From NCBI GenBank assembly GCA_944320685.1, contig CALUIK010000004.1, positions 62,001 to 126,000 on the forward strand: a DNA stretch of 64,000 bases, given 5' to 3'. Position 1 is the first letter of the stretch; every line of letters begins with the position of its first letter. This DNA is from an uncultured Alistipes sp. Its GTDB lineage: Bacteria; Bacteroidota; Bacteroidia; Bacteroidales; Rikenellaceae. Shown here one piece after another: positions 48,861-58,120 of the stretch. The translations under genes were made by a program, and so were the position numbers. The notes under the pieces are model-generated. The model saw nothing but the letters and a program-made list of their open reading frames with translations. It was not told where the DNA came from and made no database searches.

Positions 48861-50024
48861 TTATGCCGTCAATGTTTCGGCCAGCGCCTCGATCTGTTGT
48901 TCCGAAGCGGCATTCATTGCCGAGCGGAGGGTAACGACAGGCTTGGCGACGGTAATATCCTTCATGTGCGACAGGTGCTCGCACATGATGCGCGCAGCGG
49001 CCGGTGCCCATGTGCCGTTTTCGATGAGGCCTACGGTACGGCGCTGCCAATTCTTGCTTTTGAGGCGGCCGATGAAGGCGTCCATCACGGGGAAGAGCCC
49101 TGCGTCGTAGGTCGAGGACGCGAGCACGGCGCGGTCGAAACGGAACGCCTCGGCCGTGGCCTCGGCCATGTCGCACCGCGCAAGGTCATAGATGACGACC
49201 GCCTTCTCCCCGCGTCGGCGCAGCATCTCCGCCAGACGGCGTGCGGCGTCGGCCGTATTGCCGTATATCGAGGCATAGGCTATCATGACGCCCTTCTCTT
49301 CGGGCTCATAGCTGCTCCATGTGAGGTATTTGCCTATGTAATGGCCGAGGTCGTCTCCGAGGACGGGGCCGTGCAGCGGGCAGATGCGCGCAATGTCGAG
49401 GGCTGCGGCCTTCTTGAGCAGGGCCTGTACGTTGGCGCCGTATTTGCCGACGATGTTGATAAAGTATCGGCGGGCCTCGTCATCCCACGGCTGGCTGGCG
49501 TCGAGGGCGCCGAATTTGCCGAAGGCATCGGCCGAAAAGAGCGTCTTTTCGGTGCGTTCGTATGCCATCATCACCTCGGGCCAGTGCACCATGGGCGCCA
49601 TGACGAACTGCAGGGTGCGGGTCCCGAGATCCAGCGTGTCGCCTTCGGTGACGACGATGCGGCGGTCGGCATAGTCCGTGCCGAAGAACTGCGCCGTCAT
49701 GGCGAAGGTTTTTGCGTTGCCGACGATACGCATGTCGGGGTAGCGTTCCATCGCGGCGGCTATGTTGGCGGCGTGGTCGGGTTCCATGTGCAGCGTCACG
49801 AGGTAGTCGGGCGTACGTCCTGCGAGTGCCGCGTCGAGGCGGGCCATCCATTCGGTGCCCTTGCGGCGGTCGACAGTGTCCATCAGGGCGATTTTCCTGT
49901 CCATGATCAGGTATGAGTTGTACGATACGCCGTCGGGCACGCGGTACTGTCCCTCGAACAGGTCGATGTCGTGGTCGTCGACGCCGACGTATTTGATCGA
50001 ATCGGAGATTGTGATGTTGGTCAT
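48861..50024 (-). CDS. FprA family A-type flavodiiron protein
   Basis: 387 residues. The metallo-beta-lactamase-like domain has the diiron ligands H79-x-E81-x-D83-H84, H147, D166 and H218. The C-terminal flavodoxin domain begins at about 240 with IAYASIYGNTADAARRLAE, the FMN phosphate loop. Such enzymes reduce O2 to water or NO to N2O and protect anaerobes. No rubredoxin domain is fused. Confidence 0.95.
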   Translation of the reverse strand: MTNITISDSIKYVGVDDHDIDLFEGQYRVPDGVSYNSYLIMDRKIALMDTVDRRKGTEWMARLDAALAGRTPDYLVTLHMEPDHAANIAAAMERYPDMRIVGNAKTFAMTAQFFGTDYADRRIVVTEGDTLDLGTRTLQFVMAPMVHWPEVMMAYERTEKTLFSADAFGKFGALDASQPWDDEARRYFINIVGKYGANVQALLKKAAALDIARICPLHGPVLGDDLGHYIGKYLTWSSYEPEEKGVMIAYASIYGNTADAARRLAEMLRRRGEKAVVIYDLARCDMAEATAEAFRFDRAVLASSTYDAGLFPVMDAFIGRLKSKNWQRRTVGLIENGTWAPAAARIMCEHLSHMKDITVAKPVVTLRSAMNAASEQQIEALAETLTA

Positions 50025-50052
50025 ATATTTATGGTTTAATCGTTTCCGTCTG

Positions 50053-50060
50053 CAAAGATA
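50053..50060 (-). promoter_or_regulatory. candidate -7 element for the flavodiiron gene
   Basis: TATCTTTG on the minus strand, 28 bp before the start. No clear -33. Confidence 0.45.
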
Positions 50061-50289
50061 ATATAAATCGCGTTAATCGTCATGCAGCCGTTGGGGGTGT
50101 TTGGCTTTCCGTTTGCCGCCGGTCGGGTATAGGGTGCTGGTTGCCTGCGCCATGCGGCCGGCAACGTTTCAAGCAGCCGTCGTGAGGAGGCGGCGTCGCT
50201 GGCTGCAGGAGAGACGGTTATAATATGGTGGTCATATTACTTTGCATGGAGCGGAAGTGCAAAATAATTATAATACGAAAAAAAACTAC

Positions 50290-50326
50290 TTTGTGTTGCA
50301 CAATAGTGTGAAAGTATTTATATTTG
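50290..50326 (+). promoter_or_regulatory. candidate promoter of the outer-membrane barrel gene
   Basis: TATATTTG at 50319-50326 with TTTG at 50290-50293 (25-bp spacer, long) or GTTG at 50295-50298 (20 bp). The rest of the 333-bp gap 50025-50357 shows no gene. Confidence 0.55.
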
Positions 50327-50357
50327 CACTGTGAAATGTCCGTAAAACTTAAACGAT

Positions 50358-52721
50358 ATGAAAAATCTCTTCTCTCTTCTTTTGTTTGTGCTGATGACGC
50401 TTATGGGGCTTACGGCCATGGCTGCTGGCGATGTGCGGGGCCGTGTGGTGAACAGCAGCGGCGAAGCCGTGGGCTATGCCACGGTGGTGGCGATGTCGGG
50501 CGACCGTCAGGTGGCCGGTACCACAAGCGACGAGCAGGGGCGTTTCTCGCTTCGTATCGCCGACGGCGAGTATAGGGTGATTGTTGAGTTTGTGGGTTAC
50601 GCTCCCGTTGAGCGGGTGCTGCACGTGGGCGACGATGTCGATTTGGGCGAAGTGGTGATGGTGGAGCAGGCCACCGAGATAGCCGACGTGGTTGTCTCGG
50701 CACAGATGATACGCCGCGAGGCCGACCGTTTCGTGGTCGATGTGGCCAACTCCGAGGGCGCCATCGGCAAGGATGGTGTGGATGTACTTAAACAGTCGCC
50801 CGGCGTATGGGTCGACGACGACGGCATCTCGATAAACGGCGCCGAGGGTACTACCGTATACATAAACGACCGCGAGGTGCGCCTTTCGGGCGAGGAACTG
50901 GTGCAATACATACGCAATCTGCGGGCCGAGGATATGGCCAAGATCGAGGTGGTGCCGCAGACGGGAGCCGACTACGATGCCGATTCGGCGGGCGGCGTAC
51001 TGAAGATCACGCTCAAGCGCCGTCTCGACGACGGTGTGATGGGGTCGGTGCGAATGTACGGCGACTTCAGCGACGCGGGCTCCACATATTCGCCCTCGGC
51101 GTCGATCAACTACCATGTCGGCCGTTTCGACCTCTCGGCGTCGGGGTGGTATACCAATCTCGATGCGCGCATGCAGACTACGGAGCGTACCGAATACAGC
51201 AATATGGGTGCGCTTATGGAGGCTGCGTCGGAGAACCGCGAGCAGGACAGCGACGGCGGTTTCAGTCTCTCGGGCGTTGCGGAGGTACGCAAGAACCACT
51301 CGCTGGGTGTCTCGTTCGACTTCTGGCGCTGGAACGACGCCAGTCCGACCGATTCGTACACCTCGTACACGACAGCTGCCGGTGAGCGCCGCAGCGAGAG
51401 CCGGTACGGCGGTTTCGACGAGCGTGAGAACTATGCAGCCACACTCAACTACATCATCAAGACCGATACCGTCGGCTCGCAGGTGAAGCTGATTGCCGAC
51501 TACACGCAGCGCAACACACATACCGGCGCCGACAATTCGTCGCGTGTCACGGAGATGGGGACGACGGTGGACTCGCTCTACAACAACCGCAACAACAGCC
51601 TTTTCCGCGTGGCTACGGCATCGGTGGCGTGGGACAAGGTCCTGTCGCAGCACTGGACGCTGAAGGGCGGCGCGAAATATACCTACAATGAGATCAACTC
51701 CGACGCCACATACCGCTATCTTGACGGCGGGGCGTGGGTGCCTTCGGTCGTGGACGACTACGACATATCCTACACCGAGAATATCGGCGCGCTCTATGCC
51801 ATCGCCTCGATGAACTACGGCCGCTGGAGCGCCGTGGCGGGGCTGCGCGGCGAGTATACCTACACATACGGCAAGGGCGCCGACATGGGAAACAGCTACT
51901 TCTCGCTCTTTCCCAATGCCAACCTATCGTACCGTTTGGACGAGGCGGGCAAACACTCCATAGTGGCGCAGTATTCGCGTACCATCTCGCGTCCGGGGTT
52001 CTGGAGCCTCACTCCCAACCGCATGCAGATATCGGACTACACCTACCAGACGGGCAACCCGCTGCTCGACCCCTCGTATGTCGATACCTACTCGTTGACT
52101 GCCGTAGTGGCATACAAATACAGCATTACGTTGAGTGCCAATATCCTCAAGGATGCTATCCAGCAGGTGTCCGTGACCGACGACTTCGACCCGCGCATGA
52201 TATGCCTCACATGGTTCAACATGCCCGTGATGAACACCTACTCTGTCAATGTGAGCCTGCCTTTCGCCCTCACCAAGTGGTGGGACTGGAACTCCAATGT
52301 CCGGGGTTCGATCTACGAGCAGCGCATGGCTCCCGATGCTCCCAAGACGCGGCATACCATGGCCCAGTGGTCGTCGCAGATGACATTCAAACTGCCGCTC
52401 AATTTCTTTGTCGACTGCGACTACTTCGGGATGACCGACGCCGTGGTGAGCAACGTGCGTGTAAAGGGCCTGCACAACCTGTCGATGACCCTCAAAAAAC
52501 GTTTCGGCGATGCGTGGACCGTCACCTGCGCCCTGCGCAATCTTGTGGCGTCGCGTCAGAACCTCGTATTCACACAGGACGATTTCGAGCGCCGCGTGAC
52601 GGTGGACGGATTCGGCACGAAACTCTGCGTGCGGCTCGGTGTATCGTGGAATTTCAAGAGCGGAAAGGCATTCCGCGCCAAGAGCGTAGAGAGCGGTTCC
52701 GATAGCGAGTCGCGCATGTAG
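50358..52721 (+). CDS. outer-membrane beta-barrel receptor with N-terminal carboxypeptidase-like domain
   Basis: 787 residues, signal peptide ending TAMAAG. Residues 24-110 are a CarboxypepD_reg-like domain (VRGRVVNSSGEAVGYATVV). A TonB-plug-like region with GVDVLKQSPGVWVDDDGI and TVYINDREVRLSG follows, then a C-terminal barrel of many alternating strands. This resembles the Bacteroidetes OMP_b-brl_3 family (receptors without a clear TonB box). Ligand unknown. Monocistronic. Confidence 0.88.
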   Translation: MKNLFSLLLFVLMTLMGLTAMAAGDVRGRVVNSSGEAVGYATVVAMSGDRQVAGTTSDEQGRFSLRIADGEYRVIVEFVGYAPVERVLHVGDDVDLGEVVMVEQATEIADVVVSAQMIRREADRFVVDVANSEGAIGKDGVDVLKQSPGVWVDDDGISINGAEGTTVYINDREVRLSGEELVQYIRNLRAEDMAKIEVVPQTGADYDADSAGGVLKITLKRRLDDGVMGSVRMYGDFSDAGSTYSPSASINYHVGRFDLSASGWYTNLDARMQTTERTEYSNMGALMEAASENREQDSDGGFSLSGVAEVRKNHSLGVSFDFWRWNDASPTDSYTSYTTAAGERRSESRYGGFDERENYAATLNYIIKTDTVGSQVKLIADYTQRNTHTGADNSSRVTEMGTTVDSLYNNRNNSLFRVATASVAWDKVLSQHWTLKGGAKYTYNEINSDATYRYLDGGAWVPSVVDDYDISYTENIGALYAIASMNYGRWSAVAGLRGEYTYTYGKGADMGNSYFSLFPNANLSYRLDEAGKHSIVAQYSRTISRPGFWSLTPNRMQISDYTYQTGNPLLDPSYVDTYSLTAVVAYKYSITLSANILKDAIQQVSVTDDFDPRMICLTWFNMPVMNTYSVNVSLPFALTKWWDWNSNVRGSIYEQRMAPDAPKTRHTMAQWSSQMTFKLPLNFFVDCDYFGMTDAVVSNVRVKGLHNLSMTLKKRFGDAWTVTCALRNLVASRQNLVFTQDDFERRVTVDGFGTKLCVRLGVSWNFKSGKAFRAKSVESGSDSESRM

Positions 52722-52805
52722 CGGCCGTAGCCGGCACGGTATTTGGAATATTCGGTTAGGTGTTGAACGCGCCCCTAACCATTAAGCAAAATCATAAGGA
52801 GGACT

Positions 52806-52842
52806 GCTCCGGCCCCCGTGAGGGATGGCCGGAGCGGTTTTT
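52806..52842 (+). terminator. terminator of the barrel gene
   Basis: 9-bp stem (52806-52814 with 52827-52835) followed by GTTTTTT. Confidence 0.85.
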
Positions 52843-52953
52843 TCTGCCTATGGTTTCGCCGTGCCGCATGCTGCTGTCGGGGTGCGGCCTGTATGCGCCG
52901 GATGTGGCGGCGTGCCCGAAATCCGCTTGTGGCGGCGAGTCTGCCGAAAACAG

Positions 52954-52977
52954 ATGCGGCCCTGTGCAGGGCCGCAT
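52954..52977 (-). terminator. hairpin after the minus-strand barrel gene
   Basis: 11-nt arms (52954-52964 with 52967-52977), closing with a short loop. On the minus strand CTGTTTTCGG follows. The two hairpins are the only structures in the 332-bp gap 52722-53053. Confidence 0.6.
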
Positions 52978-53053
52978 TGAACCGTGATATCTATGTGATA
53001 TTGTTGCGTTTTGATTGTTGCCGGCTGTATTGTCGTCGGCGTTATGTTCGCGG

Positions 53054-55918
53054 TCAGCCTCCGAAGCGGCCGCCGCCACCGGGCCCTCCGCCGGGGCCGC
53101 CGAATCTGCCGGGACCTCCCATCGGACGGGCCATGCCGCGCCGGTCGTTACGCCGTACGCCGCCCTCGTCGATCACCTCTCCTTTGCGGGTCTGGCCGTA
53201 GCGGCGCAGGTTGTAGGTGAAGCGTATGCCGTAGTAGCGGCCTATGATCTCGCTCATCGAGTTCTGCATGTACATCGAGTTCCACGAGCGTGAGAAGCCG
53301 GTATTGCGGTTGAAGGCGTCGTTTACCGTCAGCTGCACCTCGCCCATCTTGCGCAGTACCTTCATGCCGATGGCGAAATTACAGATGAACTCCGTGTTGT
53401 TGAGGTTCTTGCTGTTCTGGCTCAGGCCCACGTACTGGCTGTAGTTGCCGTTCGCGAACAGTGTCAGCCCGAATCCGAATACCACGCGGATGTTGCCCCA
53501 TGCCGAGTGGCGCATGTATTCGTTGTTGCCGTTGTCGGACATGGTGTTGGTCACCTTGTTGTAGTTGGGCGAATATGAGAAGTTGAAGTCCACGTATTGG
53601 CTGAAGTTGCTGCTCAACGATACCGAGCCTCCGCCCGAGAGATACTTCGAGCGGTTGATCACTCCGTTGAGTATCGAGGGCGACTGGTTGAACGATCCGT
53701 GCGCGCCGATGTTGAAGTTGCAGCCCATGAAGTTGAGCGGGAAGCCGTACGAGATGCCGCCGTTATAGCTCCAGTCGCCCGAGAGGTTTACGGGCTTCGA
53801 GTAGCGTCCCGTCGACGAGAGCGAGGTGAGGTATTCGCCGTCGGGGCTGTAGATCTCGTACCCGGGCTGGTTCATCACCACCGAGTCGACGATCTGCCGC
53901 TGGTTCTTCGAGCCGCCGACGTATATCGAGAAGGTGGTACCCTTTTCTATGCCCGAATGGTTGTAGCTCATGTTCAGGCGGTGGCTGTAGGAGGGCTGGA
54001 GCTTGGGGTTGCCCGAACGTATGTTGTTGACGTTCGATATGTCGACCACATCCTGCAGTTGTGTCACCGAGGGGTTCGACGTACGCGAGTTGAGGCGCAC
54101 CATGATTCGGTTCTCCATGTTGATCTTGATGCGCGTCATTACCGAATAGGTGATGTTATGGAAACTCTTCTGCGGCAGGACGTAGACGGCGGGGTACTCG
54201 CGGTCGCTGTTCATCAGCACGTTCTGATAGTTGACCTGTGCCGACACCGTAGTGCCGTCGTTGCTGAAGCGGAAGCCCGGGCCCACGCGCTGCGTCAGGT
54301 AGTCGGTGTTGTTGCGGTTGGAATATTCGGGGCTTATGAATTCGTTGTACTCGCCCGTCTCCCAGTCGAAGAGGTTGGTAAGGCGGTCGGCGTTCGAGTA
54401 GTTGTAGTTTACGTTGTAGCCTATTGTCGCCTGTGCATGGCTGCCGATGGGTTCGGCGTAGGTTACGCCGCCGTTGAGGCTGTAGTTGTAGTTGTCGGAT
54501 GACGAGCGCTGCTGTATGGGGTCGTTCTCGGCCTTCTCGGAGTAGTTCTCGCCGCCCGAGTTGTTGGTCGAGTAGTTTGCGTTGAAGCTCACATGCAGCG
54601 TACGCCCCGCCTTCTGTCCGATGCGCAGGAAGTAGTTGCCGTTGATACCGGTATTGAGCGAGTTGTTGTCGTTGTTGTTCCAGTTCGACAGCAGTATGGG
54701 ATCGATGCCGCTGATGGGAAAATAGGTGTTGAGCGAATTGCCTTGGCTCCAGCTGTCGTTGAACGACAGTTGGGCGCGCACCATGAGCCGCTGCCGCTCG
54801 CTTATGCGCAGTTCGGTGCGGGCGTTGAAGTTATGGTTGCCGTTCTTCGAGGCGTTGTTGTTGGTGGCGTCGTAATGTTCGTATATGTCGTCGGCATTGG
54901 ACTCGATCTCCTCCTCGGTGAGGAAGTAGTCGCGTTCGGTCCAGCTGCTGCTCTTGTTGTTGCTGGCATTATAGGTGTAACTTCCCTCGAGTTTGAACTT
55001 CTCGTCCTCGCCCCACGTGTTGATGTAGTTGATACCGCCCATACCCATACGCGAACGGCTGTTGCCGTTCATGTTGTTGGCGCGGAACCGAAGCGTGGTC
55101 TTCGATTTCTCGCGGAAGAAGTTCAGGTTGCCGTCGGCGCTGCCGTAGTGCTTGGTGCTCTCCTCCTCGCGCGGCTCGAAACCGTAAAATGCGTTCATCT
55201 TGCCGAATATGGCCGTCTTCATCTTGTTGTGCGTGACGATGTTTATTGCCTTGTAGCTGTTGCCGTCGTCGATACCCGAGAATTCGGCCTCGTCACTCAG
55301 CTTATCGAACACCTCGATCGACTTGACGGCCTCGGCCGGTATGGTCTTTATGGCCGTAGCCACGTCGTTGCCGAAGAACTCGCGGCCGTCGATAAGGATC
55401 TTCTGCACGGTTTCGCCCTGTACCTCTACCGTGCCGCCGTTGACGTTGATGCCCGGCATCTTCGAGAGCAGCTCGTCGGTGTCTGCATCAGACATGACCT
55501 TGTATGCCGATGCGTTGTAGACGAGTGTGTCGCCGTTGATGGTGGTACGCACGGCCTGCGTGACGACATTCACCGACTCGATCCGCGTGGGGTCCTCTTC
55601 CATGGTCCATGCCGGTACGGTGAAGTCTTTCCCTGCGGTGACCTTTATCTGCTGCGAGACTGTTTTGTATCCGAGGAACGATGCCGTGAGGCGGTATTCG
55701 CCTGCAGCGACACCCTTGAACTGGTATGCGCCGCGTATGGCTGACGATGTGTACTTCTTGTCCGTGGTGTCACGCATGGACATGATCTCGATGACGGCGC
55801 CGACGACGCCCTCCTTTTGGCCGTCTATGACGGTTCCGGCAACTGTGCTTCTGTTGCTTTGCGCCACGGCCGAGATCACGATGAATGAGAGTAGGAATCC
55901 GAGCAGAGATCTTTTCAT
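53054..55918 (-). CDS. outer-membrane beta-barrel protein with Gly-rich C-terminus
   Basis: 954 residues, signal peptide MKRSLLGFLLSFIVISAVAQ. A CarboxypepD_reg-like domain (VAGTVIDGQKEGVVGAVIEI) is followed by a plug-like part with LLSKMPGINVNGGTVEVQG and ILIDGREFFGNDV, then a long barrel. The last 35 residues, after GMARPMGGPGR, are Gly/Arg/Phe/Pro-rich and lie beyond the barrel. The overall type is the Bacteroidetes barrel family related to TonB receptors. It is separate from the SusCD genes. Confidence 0.88.
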   Translation of the reverse strand: MKRSLLGFLLSFIVISAVAQSNRSTVAGTVIDGQKEGVVGAVIEIMSMRDTTDKKYTSSAIRGAYQFKGVAAGEYRLTASFLGYKTVSQQIKVTAGKDFTVPAWTMEEDPTRIESVNVVTQAVRTTINGDTLVYNASAYKVMSDADTDELLSKMPGINVNGGTVEVQGETVQKILIDGREFFGNDVATAIKTIPAEAVKSIEVFDKLSDEAEFSGIDDGNSYKAINIVTHNKMKTAIFGKMNAFYGFEPREEESTKHYGSADGNLNFFREKSKTTLRFRANNMNGNSRSRMGMGGINYINTWGEDEKFKLEGSYTYNASNNKSSSWTERDYFLTEEEIESNADDIYEHYDATNNNASKNGNHNFNARTELRISERQRLMVRAQLSFNDSWSQGNSLNTYFPISGIDPILLSNWNNNDNNSLNTGINGNYFLRIGQKAGRTLHVSFNANYSTNNSGGENYSEKAENDPIQQRSSSDNYNYSLNGGVTYAEPIGSHAQATIGYNVNYNYSNADRLTNLFDWETGEYNEFISPEYSNRNNTDYLTQRVGPGFRFSNDGTTVSAQVNYQNVLMNSDREYPAVYVLPQKSFHNITYSVMTRIKINMENRIMVRLNSRTSNPSVTQLQDVVDISNVNNIRSGNPKLQPSYSHRLNMSYNHSGIEKGTTFSIYVGGSKNQRQIVDSVVMNQPGYEIYSPDGEYLTSLSSTGRYSKPVNLSGDWSYNGGISYGFPLNFMGCNFNIGAHGSFNQSPSILNGVINRSKYLSGGGSVSLSSNFSQYVDFNFSYSPNYNKVTNTMSDNGNNEYMRHSAWGNIRVVFGFGLTLFANGNYSQYVGLSQNSKNLNNTEFICNFAIGMKVLRKMGEVQLTVNDAFNRNTGFSRSWNSMYMQNSMSEIIGRYYGIRFTYNLRRYGQTRKGEVIDEGGVRRNDRRGMARPMGGPGRFGGPGGGPGGGGRFGG

Positions 55919-55961
55919 CGGGTATAGATTTAGGTAGTTATTGTAAAGTTAGTATTACGTC

Positions 55962-55969
55962 CAAATTTA
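55962..55969 (-). promoter_or_regulatory. candidate -7 element for the minus-strand barrel gene
   Basis: TAAATTTG on the minus strand, 43 bp before the start; no clear -33. Confidence 0.4.
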
Positions 55970-56094
55970 GTGATTTTTTCTTGTAGCATACCTTCCCGAT
56001 GGGTGAAACGGCCAAAACAGGGGGTCAACCGACCATATTCCGCTGCGGAAGCGGCAGCGCGGTGTTTTCATAAAAAAAGCGTTGTCCCGAAAGG

Positions 56095-56128
56095 AAAAGG
56101 GGCTGTCCCTTGGAGGACAGCCCCTTTT
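56095..56128 (-). terminator. terminator of the susCD operon
   Basis: 14-bp perfect stem (56095-56108 with 56115-56128), 18 bp after the SusD stop; T-tract on the minus strand. Confidence 0.88.
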
Positions 56129-56146
56129 GGCGTGCCGCGGCATATA

Positions 56147-58114
56147 TTATTCGTAGCCGTGCTTGTCGATCTCGATCTGTATCGGGTCGACATTGTAGGG
56201 GTGCGATGCCACCTTCACGTAGCCTTCGTTCTGGTTAAGGTCACCCTTGTTGTCGACGATTGCCGACTCGGGAACGGGCCACAGCACGTTGTGTACGGCA
56301 ATTCGGTAGATACCCTTGGCATACTGTACGTATCCCGTGTCGCTGTACTGCGTGTTGGTGCCGTTGCCCTTGTAGTAGAAGTCGTTGTGGGCGACTACCC
56401 AGTCGTAGTAGAAGTTGTATCCCTCGTCGGTGCACGGGTTGGTCGTACCCGTGCCCTCGGGGCCCGAGAAGTTCTCCATCGAGTATTGGCGGCCGTTCCA
56501 CTCGCATGTTTTGCCTGTGCGTGCGTACATGTAGCTCATGCGTACCAGCTCGACGTGGCGCGGCTCGCTGTAGAAGAGTTCGCGGGCACGCTCGGCAAGG
56601 ATAGCCGAGATGCCGGCCTCGTCGGCCGTGAGATCCTCGGCGCCGGCGCGGCGGCGTACCTCGTTGAGCATGGCGGCGCAGTTGGCGTTATCACCCTTCC
56701 AGTAGTATGCCTCGGCCATGATGAGGTAAGCCTCGGCCGAACGATAGACGTACCACGGCGTGTATCCGCCCTGCCAGTCCGAAGTCTGGGTCTCGTCGGG
56801 AACGTAGAGTATGTAGTGCGGCCAGCGGAACCAGCAGCGCGTCGAGTCGGCTACGATCATGCCGCCCGGACGTACCAGATGCTTGCCGTAGTATTCGCTC
56901 TGCTTATCCTTGAGCGAGAGGTTGTTGTAGTAGAGGTCTTCCATCTCGCGCCATGACTTCTGCGACAGATCGTCCGGATTGTCACTGTTGATGCCGTAGT
57001 AGGGGCCTCGCATGTCGTTCTTCTCCTTGTCGGTCCAGATCTCATACTGATAGTATGCCGATGGACGCATCGTAGCGATGCCGCGGCCGACGTTGTAGTC
57101 GTTGTCCAGATAGCTGTATTTGCCGTTGGTCTCGGTCTGAAGGTCGATCGTGCAGCCGGTCTGGCCGTCGGGGGTCTTGATCGAACCGTTGGCCCAGTAT
57201 GGAACGCCGTTACGCATGGTGTAGACGCGGTCCGAACCCTGATCCTTGGTGTCGAGTGTCGAGACCACGACGTGCAGGATCTCCGTGTTGGCGATGCTGC
57301 TCTTTGCGGCGCGCGAGTGCAGGTCGAGCATCAGGTTGCCCGACGTGTTGTCGAACTGCTTGGTGTAGATCATGGGGTGTGCCGCCACGATCTCACGGCC
57401 TACCTCGAGGGCACGGTCGTAACGTCCCGTCACCAAGCAGAACTTCATGAGCAGAAGTCCGCACGCACCCTTCGAGATGGCACCCATATCGTTGTCGTCG
57501 GTGACCCACTCGTAAGCGAACTCCATGTCGTAGTAGCACTGCTCGGCGATCGAGAAACGGTCATACGACGAGAAGTTGTCCTCGGGGGTCTGTATCTCGT
57601 GGTCGATCCAAGGCACGTCGCCGAACTGGTGGATCATCTTGTAGTAACGGTAGGCGCGGTGGAAATAACACTTGCCTATAACCTCGTTCTCCTCGGCCTC
57701 ACTCTCGAAGGTGGCGTTTGCGCGGCGGTCAAGGGCCGTATTGGCATACTTTATACCCTTGAATCCCTCCGACCAGTACCAGCTCATCTGGTTGCTGTCG
57801 ACCGAAGCGGCCAGACCCGTAGGGGTCATCTGCGTGATGAAGTCGCACATCGAGCTCGATGCGTCGGTCTTGCCGTTGACGGCGATGTCCGAGGTGAACA
57901 TCTCGGTGAGAATGGGGGCGCCGTCACCGAAATACTCGTGACGCATGTTACGCTCCGCTGCCACAAGCGCAGCCTCGAGACCTTCCGAGTTGACGTATGT
58001 GTTCTCCGGGGCGAAGAATGACAACGGTTTGGGGTCGAGCCAGCTCTTGTCGCACGAGCTGAGCAGTGTGGCCGCCGTTGCCGCGACCGCTATGTATGAT
58101 ATAGATCGTTTCAT
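56147..58114 (-). CDS. SusD/RagB family nutrient-binding lipoprotein
   Basis: 655 residues. Lipoprotein signal with lipobox L18-S-S-C21. The N-terminal TPR-like helices and C-terminal SusD region (LNEVRRRAGAEDLTADE, LAERARELFYSEPRHVELVRM) are typical. It caps the SusC barrel and binds glycan or peptide. It starts 6 bp after the SusC stop. No hydrolase follows, so the ligand cannot be guessed. Confidence 0.95.
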   Translation of the reverse strand: MKRSISYIAVAATAATLLSSCDKSWLDPKPLSFFAPENTYVNSEGLEAALVAAERNMRHEYFGDGAPILTEMFTSDIAVNGKTDASSSMCDFITQMTPTGLAASVDSNQMSWYWSEGFKGIKYANTALDRRANATFESEAEENEVIGKCYFHRAYRYYKMIHQFGDVPWIDHEIQTPEDNFSSYDRFSIAEQCYYDMEFAYEWVTDDNDMGAISKGACGLLLMKFCLVTGRYDRALEVGREIVAAHPMIYTKQFDNTSGNLMLDLHSRAAKSSIANTEILHVVVSTLDTKDQGSDRVYTMRNGVPYWANGSIKTPDGQTGCTIDLQTETNGKYSYLDNDYNVGRGIATMRPSAYYQYEIWTDKEKNDMRGPYYGINSDNPDDLSQKSWREMEDLYYNNLSLKDKQSEYYGKHLVRPGGMIVADSTRCWFRWPHYILYVPDETQTSDWQGGYTPWYVYRSAEAYLIMAEAYYWKGDNANCAAMLNEVRRRAGAEDLTADEAGISAILAERARELFYSEPRHVELVRMSYMYARTGKTCEWNGRQYSMENFSGPEGTGTTNPCTDEGYNFYYDWVVAHNDFYYKGNGTNTQYSDTGYVQYAKGIYRIAVHNVLWPVPESAIVDNKGDLNQNEGYVKVASHPYNVDPIQIEIDKHGYE

Positions 58115-58120
58115 GTTGGC